From positions 1-10,660 of the forward strand of contig CAJQNM010000095.1 in NCBI GenBank assembly GCA_905479665.1: DNA of 10,660 bases. The letters are read 5' to 3'. Shown here piece by piece: positions 1 to 7,111 of this stretch (the first letter of the stretch is position 1; each line of letters starts with the position of its first letter). The notes under the pieces are model-generated. The model was not told the DNA's origin. It saw only the letters and a list, made by a program, of their open reading frames with translations, and searched no databases. The DNA is from an uncultured Saprospiraceae bacterium (lineage in GTDB: Bacteria; Bacteroidota; Bacteroidia; Chitinophagales; Saprospiraceae). The position numbers and the translations under genes were made by a program.

Positions 1-280
1 GTCCGCCACAGTTGTCGTATTGATGGGCTTTCGAAAAGTGCAACTTGTTCGACAGATTTATCGCGAACTAGGTCGAAGTCATTTTCCCGCGCTAGCTATC
101 GCCAACGGATCGAAAGCTAATGAGCGCCATGTAGTTGGTACCATTGAATCGCTTCCAGACTTGATTCAAGAGGTGAGATTGAGTACACCCTCAACTCTAG
201 TGATTGGCAAAACGGTTGGTTTGCATGACGACTTTGCGCAACTTCAAGATTCTCGTCCCGCATATTCTGTTTCTCATTAG
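1..280 (+). CDS. cobA: Uroporphyrinogen-III C-methyltransferase (SUMT), C-terminal part; 5' end outside window
   Basis: The open frame enters the window at base 2 and ends at TAG 278-280, giving about 92 residues of an enzyme usually near 250. SUMT transfers two methyl groups from SAM to C2 and C7 of uroporphyrinogen III, making precorrin-2 for siroheme and cobalamin in the cytoplasm. The fragment fits the last third of the tetrapyrrole methylase fold: a strand ending in VVVLMG, then AIANGSKANERHVVGTIESL, which corresponds to the family's NGT...Q..V.GTL region, and the closing strand TLVIGKTVGLHDDF. About 13 unmatched residues follow. The catalytic N-terminal half is not visible. A precorrin-4 or other Cob-type methylase is possible, but the C-terminal motifs fit SUMT best. 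Nitrite or sulfite reductase genes may lie upstream, which cannot be seen here. Confidence 0.85.
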   Translation, partial: SATVVVLMGFRKVQLVRQIYRELGRSHFPALAIANGSKANERHVVGTIESLPDLIQEVRLSTPSTLVIGKTVGLHDDFAQLQDSRPAYSVSH

Positions 281-314
281 TGACCTGCCGGCTTCCGAGG
301 TAAAAGTCAATTTC

Positions 315-575
315 ATGCAGTGCAACTTTGAACTGAGTTATGACCAACATATTCCCACCAAAGAGCGGATCTATAGATTGTACATGGATTGGGTAACGGA
401 AGGAAAAGTTGAGCTAGGCACTTCCATGCCACCTCCTTTAGCCCAGATTCTGAAGGATGTATATCCAGAAGTAGCGGAAGCCGGTAGAATAAATAACTTC
501 AGCACCCTAGATGGTCCGGGTAGCAATCAATTTAGAAGAGCAGATCAGGCGGATGCCATCCAGAGTAGAGATTGA
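315..575 (+). CDS. Hypothetical small protein, unrecognised (86 aa from ATG 315)
   Basis: I do not recognise this protein. The frame is open from TTG 204 to TGA 573-575, so it overlaps the last 77 bases of the SUMT gene in another frame. I chose ATG 315 because it avoids the overlap and has GAGG at 297-300, although 14 nt is a long spacing. ATG 225 is an alternative and would add a hydrophobic stretch (ILVPHILFLI). From 315 the product is mixed and soluble-looking, starting MQCNFELSYDQHIPTKER and ending in a polar tail rich in Q, R and D, with no membrane segment. Codon choice is varied and gene-like. It could be a partner encoded in the SUMT operon, a remnant of a longer gene, or a non-coding frame. 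Confidence 0.4.
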   Translation: MQCNFELSYDQHIPTKERIYRLYMDWVTEGKVELGTSMPPPLAQILKDVYPEVAEAGRINNFSTLDGPGSNQFRRADQADAIQSRD

Positions 576-615
576 AGGGTAATAGAATAGATAAAAATTA
601 ATTCTTTTCCTTCAA
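572..615 (+). terminator. Possible stem-loop after the SUMT / small-ORF unit
   Basis: TTGAAGG (572-578) pairs with CCTTCAA (609-615), and inside it GAAT (585-588) pairs with ATTC (601-604), separated by AT-rich loops. The outer arm overlaps the stop codon of the small ORF. There is no clear U-tract right after the stem, so intrinsic termination is only a guess from position and symmetry. Confidence 0.3.
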
Positions 616-675
616 ATATTTAATGATTATTCCCAGTTGTCCTAAAGATAAATATCGTGATGGAGCATTCCATAA

Positions 676-697
676 ATTACAAATCTGTATTTGTAAT
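676..697. promoter_or_regulatory. Perfect inverted repeat, likely operator of the ArsR-type regulator
   Basis: ATTACAAAT (676-684) and ATTTGTAAT (689-697) are perfect reverse complements separated by CTGT. The dyad is centred about 104 nt upstream of the ArsR-family start codon (791) and runs into the TATACTTTC promoter-like motif that ends at 710. ArsR-type dimers typically bind dyads of this size and repress by blocking RNA polymerase. Autoregulation is therefore inferred from symmetry and position; no binding data are available. Confidence 0.55.
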
Positions 698-710
698 ACG
701 CTATACTTTC
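695..710 (+). promoter_or_regulatory. Repeated 16-mer, copy 1: putative promoter element upstream of the ArsR gene
   Basis: The sequence AATACGCTATACTTTC recurs at 1194-1209 with one difference (C701 becomes T1200). Its end, TATACTTTC, resembles the Bacteroidota -7 element TAnnTTTG only loosely, and no TTG/TTTG lies at the expected -33 distance. If it is a promoter it may be read by an alternative sigma factor. It starts within the last three bases of the dyad at 676-697, so a bound regulator would cover it. The following leader to ATG 791 is about 80 nt. Confidence 0.4.
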
Positions 711-790
711 AAAATAAATTCTGTTATTTCAAACCAAAGCACTTCCTTCCTAAGGAAAAACCAATCTTCTAACCATCTAATTTATCCTTC

Positions 791-1111
791 ATGGCTTTTA
801 GCAAAAAAGAAAGATTTTCCGAAGATCTCCAGATCACCGCATCCTTAGCTCGCTGCATGGCTCATCCAGCTAGGCTTCGCATAATTAATTTCCTAGCTGA
901 AAATGGCCGAACTCAATTTGGCCTCCTTCTTAAGCATATACCTCTTGCCAGTAGGACAATCCGACAACATTTAAAAATGCTAGGTTTTACAGGAATGGTA
1001 GATGTTGACGAGGATGTACCCTGTACCTACTATTCCCTTTCTACCAAAGAATGTCACTTTTGCATCGAGAAAATGCAGTCCTACCTGACCGTGTTTGAGA
1101 ATAATTTATAA
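791..1111 (+). CDS. ArsR-family winged-helix transcriptional regulator
   Basis: This 106-residue protein has the ArsR/SmtB layout. It has an N-terminal helix, the family hallmark AHPARLRIINFL (residues 24-35), a helix-turn-helix at about 41-70 with recognition helix SRTIRQHLKMLGFTGMV, and a beta wing ending in TYYSL (about 79-83). It should be a small cytoplasmic dimeric repressor. The usual alpha-3 metal box (ELCVCDL-like) is absent: the equivalent stretch is TQFGLLL, so classical As/Cd sensing there is unlikely. Cysteines at 22, 78, 88 and 91 remain, the last two as CHFC just after the wing. The gene stands alone, ends in tandem stops (TAATAG), and has a dyad and repeated promoter-like motif upstream. 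No SD sequence is seen. Its target could be itself and the DUF1080 gene downstream, which shares the 16-mer. The family call is firm; the signal is unknown. Confidence 0.85.
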   Translation: MAFSKKERFSEDLQITASLARCMAHPARLRIINFLAENGRTQFGLLLKHIPLASRTIRQHLKMLGFTGMVDVDEDVPCTYYSLSTKECHFCIEKMQSYLTVFENNL

Positions 1112-1193
1112 TAGCCCTCAAAGGAACCTCTAATCCTATGGCATGCGGAAAGACGGTTGGGTCAATGGTAGTAAGGTCTTACGTGTGCGTATA

Positions 1194-1209
1194 AATACGT
1201 TATACTTTC
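1194..1209 (+). promoter_or_regulatory. Repeated 16-mer, copy 2: putative promoter element upstream of the DUF1080 gene
   Basis: AATACGTTATACTTTC matches copy 1 (695-710) at 15 of 16 positions and lies 144 nt before ATG 1354. A short dyad, TACG-TGTG-CGTA (1180-1191), is centred 8.5 bp upstream of the 16-mer, the same offset as the long dyad of copy 1, although its arm sequence differs and is only 4 bp. The rest of 1112-1353 holds no gene I can support. Confidence 0.4.
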
Positions 1210-1353
1210 GTCCAAAACATTTCTAAAGCCCAACCATAGTATCCTCAATCAGCGATCCTGGCGTATAGCGACGTCGTTACTATCAGTATTTCTTACCACC
1301 ACGCTTACTTTAAAAACCTTTCTCTATCTTCTCCACCGCAAAATGTCCAAACA

Positions 1354-1944
1354 ATGAAAGCAACCGGAATAATCTTCTTGCTAGCCCTCGGTCTAACGAC
1401 GATCTGCAACGCACAGATGGCAAAGTCCCTTTTTGATGGCGAAAGTCTGGCTGGGTGGGTCGAACCCGACACCAATCTTTTTTGGACTGCCCATGATGGC
1501 ATCCTTTCAGCCCAGAGTGATCCCGATAAAAAGGGGTCCATCCTCTGGACGGAAAAGAGCTTTCGTGATTTCAGCATCGAGCTCGATTTTAAGATGGGGA
1601 AAGGGACCGTCGATTCAGGGGTTTTCTTGCGAGAAATTAATTTTCAAATCCAGATTGGTGAATCAGGATCTCTAAAGCGCGACATGACGGCGTCTCCATA
1701 TATTCCTGGCAAAGGCTATCCTGTCGAAGCTTCTGGTGTTGCCGATCTATTGCAGCAAGATGACTGGAACTCACTGAAAATAGAGGCAATAGGTAAAACC
1801 GCTACTGTCTGGCTAAATAGTAAAGAAGTAATGACCTACACCACTGAAGAAGGTCCGGAAGAGGGAGCGATCGGCCTGCAACTCCACCCCAATCGAGACA
1901 TGTCTATTGACTTCCGCAATATTCAAGTGACGGAAATTAATTAA
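1354..1944 (+). CDS. Secreted DUF1080 / 3-keto-disaccharide hydrolase-domain protein
   Basis: This 196-residue protein begins with a signal peptide, MKATGIIFLLALGLTTICNA, with a likely signal peptidase I cut after residue 20 (CNA-Q). The rest is a single DUF1080 domain (Pfam PF06439), a concanavalin-like beta sandwich. Its opening hallmark is LFDGESLAGW (residues 26-35), followed by a middle SGVFLRE strand and the closing GAIGLQLHPN...DFRNIQVTEI. Members are abundant in Bacteroidota and Planctomycetes; some hydrolyse 3-keto-glycosides and others appear to bind sugars. The product should act in the periplasm or outside the cell. The gene ends 3 nt from the stop of the convergent sulfatase, suggesting a shared glycan-related theme. 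The repeated 16-mer at 1194-1209 is its best promoter candidate. A four-codon frame (1343-1357) overlaps the start codon but is probably chance. Enzyme activity is inferred from family only. Confidence 0.8.
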   Translation: MKATGIIFLLALGLTTICNAQMAKSLFDGESLAGWVEPDTNLFWTAHDGILSAQSDPDKKGSILWTEKSFRDFSIELDFKMGKGTVDSGVFLREINFQIQIGESGSLKRDMTASPYIPGKGYPVEASGVADLLQQDDWNSLKIEAIGKTATVWLNSKEVMTYTTEEGPEEGAIGLQLHPNRDMSIDFRNIQVTEIN

Positions 1945-1947
1945 TAA

Positions 1948-3495
1948 TTAACCCTCGCCGACTTGATATTTTTCGCGGAGTGCCGTAAGTCTTATCCGAA
2001 GATCCTTGATAATCTCTTGGTATCCTGGATCATCAATTAGGTTATTCATTTCAACTGAATCTTTCTGCAAATCATAAAACTCCCACTGGTCGATATGATC
2101 GTAAAAGTGAATTAATTTATGATGCTCTGTGCGAATACCATAGTGCTTCTTCACGGCGTGAGCGCCCGGAAATTCGTAGTAGTGATAATATAATTCGTTT
2201 CTCCAATCTACTGGCTGCTTGAGCAACAAGGGTTTCATCGATTCGCCTTGCATATCTTCTGGTATCGGAAGGCCCACTAAATCTAGCAAGGTGGGTGCAT
2301 GATCAATATTTTGCACCATCTCTTCGATAAATCCTCCTGGCTCAACCTGTGCGGGCCAGCGCATCACCAGAGGTGTCCGGAAACTTTCTTCGTACATAAA
2401 TCGCTTGTCAAACCACCCATGCTCACCCATATAAAAACCTTGATCTGAAGTATATACCAAAATGGTATTTTCTGCAAGACCTGCTTCGTCGAGATAATCA
2501 AGGACCCGGCCTACATTATTGTCAACCGATCGTACACATTTGAGGTAGTCATTCATGTAGCGTTGATACTTCCATAGAGCAAGCTCCTTGCCTGTGAGGT
2601 CAGACTCCGTAAATTCCTTGATGAGCGGATCGTAATATTTATCCCAAGCTGCTTTTTGATCTGGGTCCATACGACTGTACATTCGATTTTCATACGGATC
2701 TCGCAATTGAGTCTGAACGGTGCCTGCCGAGTCCAGCATTTTGTTATCCCAGACCAGATCCATATGGTTGGCAATACTCATCTCCTGCTCCGCTGCAGCC
2801 TGTCGGCCGGAATAATCGTCAAAAAATGTGGATGGTACCGGAAACTCGACGCCTTCAAATTCCTGAAACAAAGTCGTATCAGGCATCCAAATGCGATGAG
2901 TGGCCTTGTGGTGCAGCAGTAAACAAAATGGCTTCTCTTCATTGCGTTGCTCAATCCAACCAAGACTCTTGTCCGTGATCACATCGGTCACATATCCTTC
3001 TGAGCGAACACGCTCTCCGTTTTCAATAAAATCAGAATTATAATAATTGCCCTGCCCGATCAATACTTCGTAATGGTCGAAACCCATAGGCTGTGATTTA
3101 AGATGCCACTTACCGATCACTGCCGTTTGGTATCCACCTGCCTGCAACTCTTTTACAAAAGTATTTTGCGTACTGTCAAAGCGTACTCGGTTGTCTATCT
3201 GTCCATTGAGGTGACTGTGCTTGCCGGTCAAGAGCACCGCTCTACTGGGTGCACAAATAGAATTGCTCACAAAGCTGTTTGAGAAAAGTACGCCCTCATG
3301 GGCAATCCGATCGAGATTGGGTGTCTCAATAAGATGATCCTGATAGGCACTAAGAGTCTGATAGGAATGGTCATCTGTCATGATGAAAATGATATTGGGA
3401 GCATCCGCATCTTGTGCATCCACATTTTGACATCCCAGCATTAATGACCACATAAGGAGTGTGCCCTGAATCGCAGTAGGTAAGATCTTATTCAT
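1948..3495 (-). CDS. Secreted type-I (formylglycine) sulfatase
   Basis: This 515-residue exported arylsulfatase-family enzyme hydrolyses sulfate esters, probably on a glycan. It has an N-terminal signal peptide; Cys22 follows MLG, which is a weak lipobox, and a signal peptidase I cut after VDA (residue 27) is equally possible. The sulfatase core begins NIIFIMTDD with metal ligands D41 and D42. C81 in SICAPSRAVLLTG matches the CxPSR signature, so it should be converted to formylglycine. GKWH (129-132), the D351-Q352 pair in TSDQGFYMGEHG, and H359 complete the active site. The C-terminal subdomain (about 432-515) ends in the usual FYDLQKDS...NNL segment. Length and motifs resemble S1 enzymes acting on host or algal glycans (S1_11-like is a guess). 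It lies 21 nt after acetoacetate-CoA ligase on the same strand and converges with the DUF1080 gene. No anaerobic or aerobic maturase gene is in the window. Confidence 0.92.
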   Translation of the reverse strand: MNKILPTAIQGTLLMWSLMLGCQNVDAQDADAPNIIFIMTDDHSYQTLSAYQDHLIETPNLDRIAHEGVLFSNSFVSNSICAPSRAVLLTGKHSHLNGQIDNRVRFDSTQNTFVKELQAGGYQTAVIGKWHLKSQPMGFDHYEVLIGQGNYYNSDFIENGERVRSEGYVTDVITDKSLGWIEQRNEEKPFCLLLHHKATHRIWMPDTTLFQEFEGVEFPVPSTFFDDYSGRQAAAEQEMSIANHMDLVWDNKMLDSAGTVQTQLRDPYENRMYSRMDPDQKAAWDKYYDPLIKEFTESDLTGKELALWKYQRYMNDYLKCVRSVDNNVGRVLDYLDEAGLAENTILVYTSDQGFYMGEHGWFDKRFMYEESFRTPLVMRWPAQVEPGGFIEEMVQNIDHAPTLLDLVGLPIPEDMQGESMKPLLLKQPVDWRNELYYHYYEFPGAHAVKKHYGIRTEHHKLIHFYDHIDQWEFYDLQKDSVEMNNLIDDPGYQEIIKDLRIRLTALREKYQVGEG

Positions 3496-3516
3496 GGTTT
3501 CAAATTTAATACATAT

Positions 3517-5484
3517 CTACAGAGTATCTCCCTCCTGCGCGGTGTATAGCTCCATGAAAAAATTCAGCGCCTCTGGATTTCGCATAGCTCCTAGGTTTGC
3601 TGCTTGCTCTGGGGGCTGGCCGAGTAAAATGCGTTTTATAGGTGCCTCCATTTTTTTTCCACTGATGGTATAGGGAATATCGGGTACGGCAATAATTTTG
3701 TCTGGAACATGGCGGGGTGAATAGGTCGTGCGTAGGAGAGATTTAATCCGAGAGATGAGGTCCTCACTCAACTGATGGTCGGGGGCAAGTTTGACAAAAA
3801 GCGGCATGAAATCGTGTCCGCTGGGATATTCCAGATTGACAATGAGGCAATCGGAAATTTCGGGCATCGAGCTCAGAGGTCGATAGATTTCGGCCGTACC
3901 AATTCGTACGCCACGACGATTGAGTGTGGCATCAGAACGACCAAGAATAACAATACCTCCACGATCGCTGATCCTGATCCAGTCTCCGTGCCTCCACACA
4001 CCGCCCGGATACATCTCGAAATAACTGGATCGATAGCGCTTGCCTTCCGGATCATTCCAAAAGTAGATGGGCATGGAAGGCATGGGCTGGGTTATGACCA
4101 TCTCGCCCACTTCATTTCGTACAGCATGCCCCGATTCATCAAAGGCACGGAGAGAGACACCCAGCGCGGCTCCCTGTATCTCACCCTTGATAACAGGGGC
4201 GCCAGGCACACTCCCGATAAATGCCGTGCACACATCGGTGCCTCCACTCATGGAGCATAGCCAAATGTCTTTTTTTATGTGTTGGTATACATAGACGAAC
4301 ATCGCAGGAGGCAGCGGTGATCCCGTCGACCCAATGCTACGAAGGCTGGACAGATCATTTGACTGATTGGGTAAAAGTCCTTGTTTATTGAGATGCATGA
4401 GATAGGTCGGGCTGGTGCCAAAGTGATTGATCTTTGCCTGATCTGCCAGGTCCCAAAGAGCGAGGTCGTTGGGATAGGTTGGACTGCCCTGGTAAAGGAT
4501 CGGCGTTGCTCCAGCCAGCATGGATGCCTGCAAAAAATTCCACATCATCCAGCCAGTCGTCGTATACCAGAAAAATCGCTCACCAGGGCGCACATCATTC
4601 ATGAGAACGAGATACTTGAAATGCTCAAGCAATACCCCTCCCACTCCATGGGTAATTGCCTTGGGCTGCCCCGTCGTGCCAGACGAAAATAAAACCCAGA
4701 TCGGATCACCAAATGGGATTCGAGCGAATTGAAGCTTTGCCTCTCGTTGCAAAACCTCCTCCCAGCGGCAGATCACCACCGTCGTATCTAATTTTCCCTG
4801 ATCCAACACCACAACTTTCTGCAAAGTGGGCAGACGGAAGACCATCTCCGAGACAACGGAAGAACGATCATGCTGTTTCCCGGCATATTGATAGTGTGTA
4901 ACCGTAAAAAGTAGTTTAGGTGCAATTTGCCCAAACCGCTCGATGACACTTTCTTGTCCGAAGTCGGGTGAGCAGCTGGACCATACCGCACCAAGCGAAT
5001 TCGCTGCTAAAAAGGCAATCACCGCTTCGGCAATATTGGGCACGTATGCCACTATTCGATCTCCCTTACTGATCCCCTGTCGTTTTAACCAGGCCGCGAG
5101 CGCACCTACCTGTCTACGTAAATCTTGCCAACTGATCTCTTCCAGCGGCCCGCCCTCTTGCTGCACCAGTAGGGCCGGCTGATCCTCCTGCGCTCTGGCA
5201 AAAATGTGCTCGGCGTAGTTCAGAGAAATACCTTCAAACCATACGATCTCGGGCATCTCATTACCTTGCAGCACGTATTCGTAAGAACCGTCGTAACATA
5301 CGTCAAAGTACTGGAGAATGGTTTCCCAAAAGGGGCCAACATGACGGGTAGACCACTCCCACAACTCCTCGTAAGACTCGAAGGTCAGATTCAATTTTTT
5401 TTCTAGCCATTTCTCATAGTCAGCCAGACCCGTTTGTGGGTACTGACTCGACTCTGGAGACCACAAGACATTCGGAGTACTCAT
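3517..5484 (-). CDS. Acetoacetate-CoA ligase (acetoacetyl-CoA synthetase)
   Basis: This 655-residue ANL-superfamily enzyme uses ATP to join acetoacetate and CoA, giving acetoacetyl-CoA, AMP and PPi in the cytoplasm, for ketone-body, leucine or polyhydroxybutyrate metabolism. The length is typical. Residues 1-100 form the ACAS N-terminal region with WFEGISLNYAEH. Further on come the core motif YVPNIAEAVIAFLAANSLGAVWSS broken across 147-170, the P-loop SSGTTGQPK (267-275), and TTGWMMWNF (309-317), which separates this family and acetyl-CoA synthetases from other acyl-CoA ligases. WRHGDW (497-502) and the C-terminal SGKKMEAPIKR follow, with K610 the probable catalytic lysine. The lack of acetyl-CoA synthetase-type segments and the overall pattern favour acetoacetate as substrate. 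It is divergent from the MATE gene with only 34 nt between start codons, and no SD sequence is visible. The sulfatase follows in the same direction. Confidence 0.92.
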   Translation of the reverse strand: MSTPNVLWSPESSQYPQTGLADYEKWLEKKLNLTFESYEELWEWSTRHVGPFWETILQYFDVCYDGSYEYVLQGNEMPEIVWFEGISLNYAEHIFARAQEDQPALLVQQEGGPLEEISWQDLRRQVGALAAWLKRQGISKGDRIVAYVPNIAEAVIAFLAANSLGAVWSSCSPDFGQESVIERFGQIAPKLLFTVTHYQYAGKQHDRSSVVSEMVFRLPTLQKVVVLDQGKLDTTVVICRWEEVLQREAKLQFARIPFGDPIWVLFSSGTTGQPKAITHGVGGVLLEHFKYLVLMNDVRPGERFFWYTTTGWMMWNFLQASMLAGATPILYQGSPTYPNDLALWDLADQAKINHFGTSPTYLMHLNKQGLLPNQSNDLSSLRSIGSTGSPLPPAMFVYVYQHIKKDIWLCSMSGGTDVCTAFIGSVPGAPVIKGEIQGAALGVSLRAFDESGHAVRNEVGEMVITQPMPSMPIYFWNDPEGKRYRSSYFEMYPGGVWRHGDWIRISDRGGIVILGRSDATLNRRGVRIGTAEIYRPLSSMPEISDCLIVNLEYPSGHDFMPLFVKLAPDHQLSEDLISRIKSLLRTTYSPRHVPDKIIAVPDIPYTISGKKMEAPIKRILLGQPPEQAANLGAMRNPEALNFFMELYTAQEGDTL

Positions 5485-5518
5485 AAAAAGAAGATTAGGT
5501 GTAGATTATTGACAAAGT

Positions 5519-7102
5519 ATGGATTCCTTTGTGCAACTCATGATTGGATCATCACAGAAAACCCTTTTTAGAACAATTTGGCTGCTTTCACTTCCGGTGA
5601 TTTTGACCAATTTTCTCGAGACTACGGTTGCCTTCATTGATACATTGATGATCGGCCAGCTGGGACCGGAGGCATTGGCAGCCATCGGCATGGCCAATGC
5701 AATTCGAGCGCTCTTACTGATCTTGGTGCTCAGTGTCTCGGTGGGATCAATGAGTCTGATGGCGCAGGCCAAAGGTGCACAAAATGATCAGCGCATGTAC
5801 GAGGTGACTCGACAGTCATTGTTGGCAGGATGTGCGGTGGGCATTATGCTCGCGGCCGTCGGCTATGTGCTGGCCGAGCCACTACTCAATCTCATCGACC
5901 AATCAGGAAATGCAGAAGTCGTTGCAGCGGCGACAGAATACCTGCAAATAATTTTTCTCGGAGTGCCTTTTATGATGCTTCAAGTAGTTGCTGTGCGCCT
6001 CATGCAAGGAGCAGGCGATATGAAAACTCCCCTCTATCTCACTATGGTCATGGTCTTGCTGAATATTGGATTTGACTATGTTTTCATTTTTGGCTTTTGG
6101 ATCGTACCCGCCCAAGGAGTGATCGGAGCAGCTCTTGGTACGATTGCGGCTCGTGGACTATCCTTTGGGGCTGCCCTCTATCTCTTTCTTTCTGGTCGCA
6201 ACATAATCGTGCTGGTGCTGAGTCGGTGGAAGAAGAACATGCGTCTGCTTCGTGACATCTTGGACATCGGCTTGCCTTCGGGGGTGCAAGGGGTGTTCCG
6301 TCGAGGGGCCAATCTTATTCTACTCTCGTTTTTGACAGCTACTCAATTAGGGACGCTGGGAGCTGCTGTCATGGCGATTATCATTCAGCTAGAAGCACTG
6401 ATGGCTCAGCCCGTCGTGGGGATCAATGTTGCCTCGACCTCATTGATCGGTCAGGATCTAGGACGCTGGCAGACCCAGTCGGCTTTCCGTAAAGGAAATG
6501 CGGCGATATTATTGGGCGTCTTAATGATGAGTCTTTTCACGCTCTTTGCATTCCTCAATCCGAAAACGATCATTGCGTGGTTTGATCCGAGTGCAAATGA
6601 ATTGGTCATCGAAGGAGCCTATTGGTATTTCATGACCGCCCTTTTATCCATGCCACTGGCTGCCGCAAGTATCGTCATCTCAGGAAATCTGCGCGGAGCC
6701 GGTGATACAAAGCCAGCCATGCATAGTACGCTGGCTTTTCGCAATCTTGCCACACTGGTCCTCGCTTGGCTTTTCGCTTTTCATCTTCAATGGGATTATT
6801 ACGGAATTTGGCTAGCCATTCTGATCGGGCGTTCACTGGATGCGATGGCGATGATCTGGATTTGGCGACGAAAAAAATGGTTGGACGTATCTCTCCGCAA
6901 AAGCGAGATATTTCGCAGGCACCTCGGGGCACTTTCGGAAAATGCACGGAATATATTCTTAATAAATATTCGTGAACCCCTCTTGGCAAATGACGCAGTA
7001 GTCGAACATGTTATGGAAAGGGAAATAAAATACCTGCAACCCGGTGAGGACACAAAATCATATATTTTTAAAGGGGCGAAATATTATCTAAAAGAGGATT
7101 AA
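5519..7102 (+). CDS. MATE-family multidrug / cation antiporter with extra C-terminal tail
   Basis: This 527-residue polytopic inner-membrane protein should exchange Na+ or H+ for organic cations or drugs. The two homologous halves each carry the MATE motif: LMQGAGDMKTP (161-171) in the first and NLRGAGDTKPA (390-400) in the second. The first half opens with LSLPVILTNFLETTVAFIDTLMIGQLG split over 24-49, also typical. About twelve hydrophobic segments can be counted up to residue 449 (MIWIWRRKKW). Most MATE proteins end near 450-470; here about 70 mostly polar residues follow (455-527), ending FKGAKYYLKED. The tail is in frame and AT-richer near its end. purU begins 9 nt after the stop, so the two are probably co-transcribed. 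Substrate is unknown. The NorM/DinF-type subfamily cannot be decided by eye. Confidence 0.9.
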   Translation: MDSFVQLMIGSSQKTLFRTIWLLSLPVILTNFLETTVAFIDTLMIGQLGPEALAAIGMANAIRALLLILVLSVSVGSMSLMAQAKGAQNDQRMYEVTRQSLLAGCAVGIMLAAVGYVLAEPLLNLIDQSGNAEVVAAATEYLQIIFLGVPFMMLQVVAVRLMQGAGDMKTPLYLTMVMVLLNIGFDYVFIFGFWIVPAQGVIGAALGTIAARGLSFGAALYLFLSGRNIIVLVLSRWKKNMRLLRDILDIGLPSGVQGVFRRGANLILLSFLTATQLGTLGAAVMAIIIQLEALMAQPVVGINVASTSLIGQDLGRWQTQSAFRKGNAAILLGVLMMSLFTLFAFLNPKTIIAWFDPSANELVIEGAYWYFMTALLSMPLAAASIVISGNLRGAGDTKPAMHSTLAFRNLATLVLAWLFAFHLQWDYYGIWLAILIGRSLDAMAMIWIWRRKKWLDVSLRKSEIFRRHLGALSENARNIFLINIREPLLANDAVVEHVMEREIKYLQPGEDTKSYIFKGAKYYLKED

Positions 7103-7111
7103 TTTTCAGGC

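Noticed and set aside
657..848. 63-codon open frame overlapping the start of the ArsR gene
   Set aside because: It runs through the dyad and promoter-like region, the product has no family features, and it overlaps a well-supported gene in another frame.
1155..1235. GGTTGGG (1155-1161) and CCCAACC (1229-1235), a 7-bp inverted repeat around the second 16-mer
   Set aside because: Arms are short and 67 nt apart; this is expected at a fair rate by chance and has no supporting structure.
1269..1276. CGACGTCG, 8-bp perfect palindrome in the DUF1080 leader
   Set aside because: Single short palindrome, no second copy and no link to a known regulator.
1343..1357. Four-codon ORF (MSKQ) overlapping the DUF1080 start codon
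   Set aside because: Too short to judge and without an SD; ATGs upstream of genes in AT-rich leaders are expected by chance.
3501..3508. Minus-strand TAAATTTG, an exact TAnnTTTG match before the sulfatase gene
   Set aside because: No TTG/TTTG at the -33 distance, and transcription would begin at or after the ATG at 3495.
3775..4260. 161-codon open frame on the plus strand opposite the acetoacetate-CoA ligase gene
   Set aside because: It lies wholly inside a strongly matched gene on the other strand, has a low-complexity unfamiliar product and no own promoter or RBS signal.
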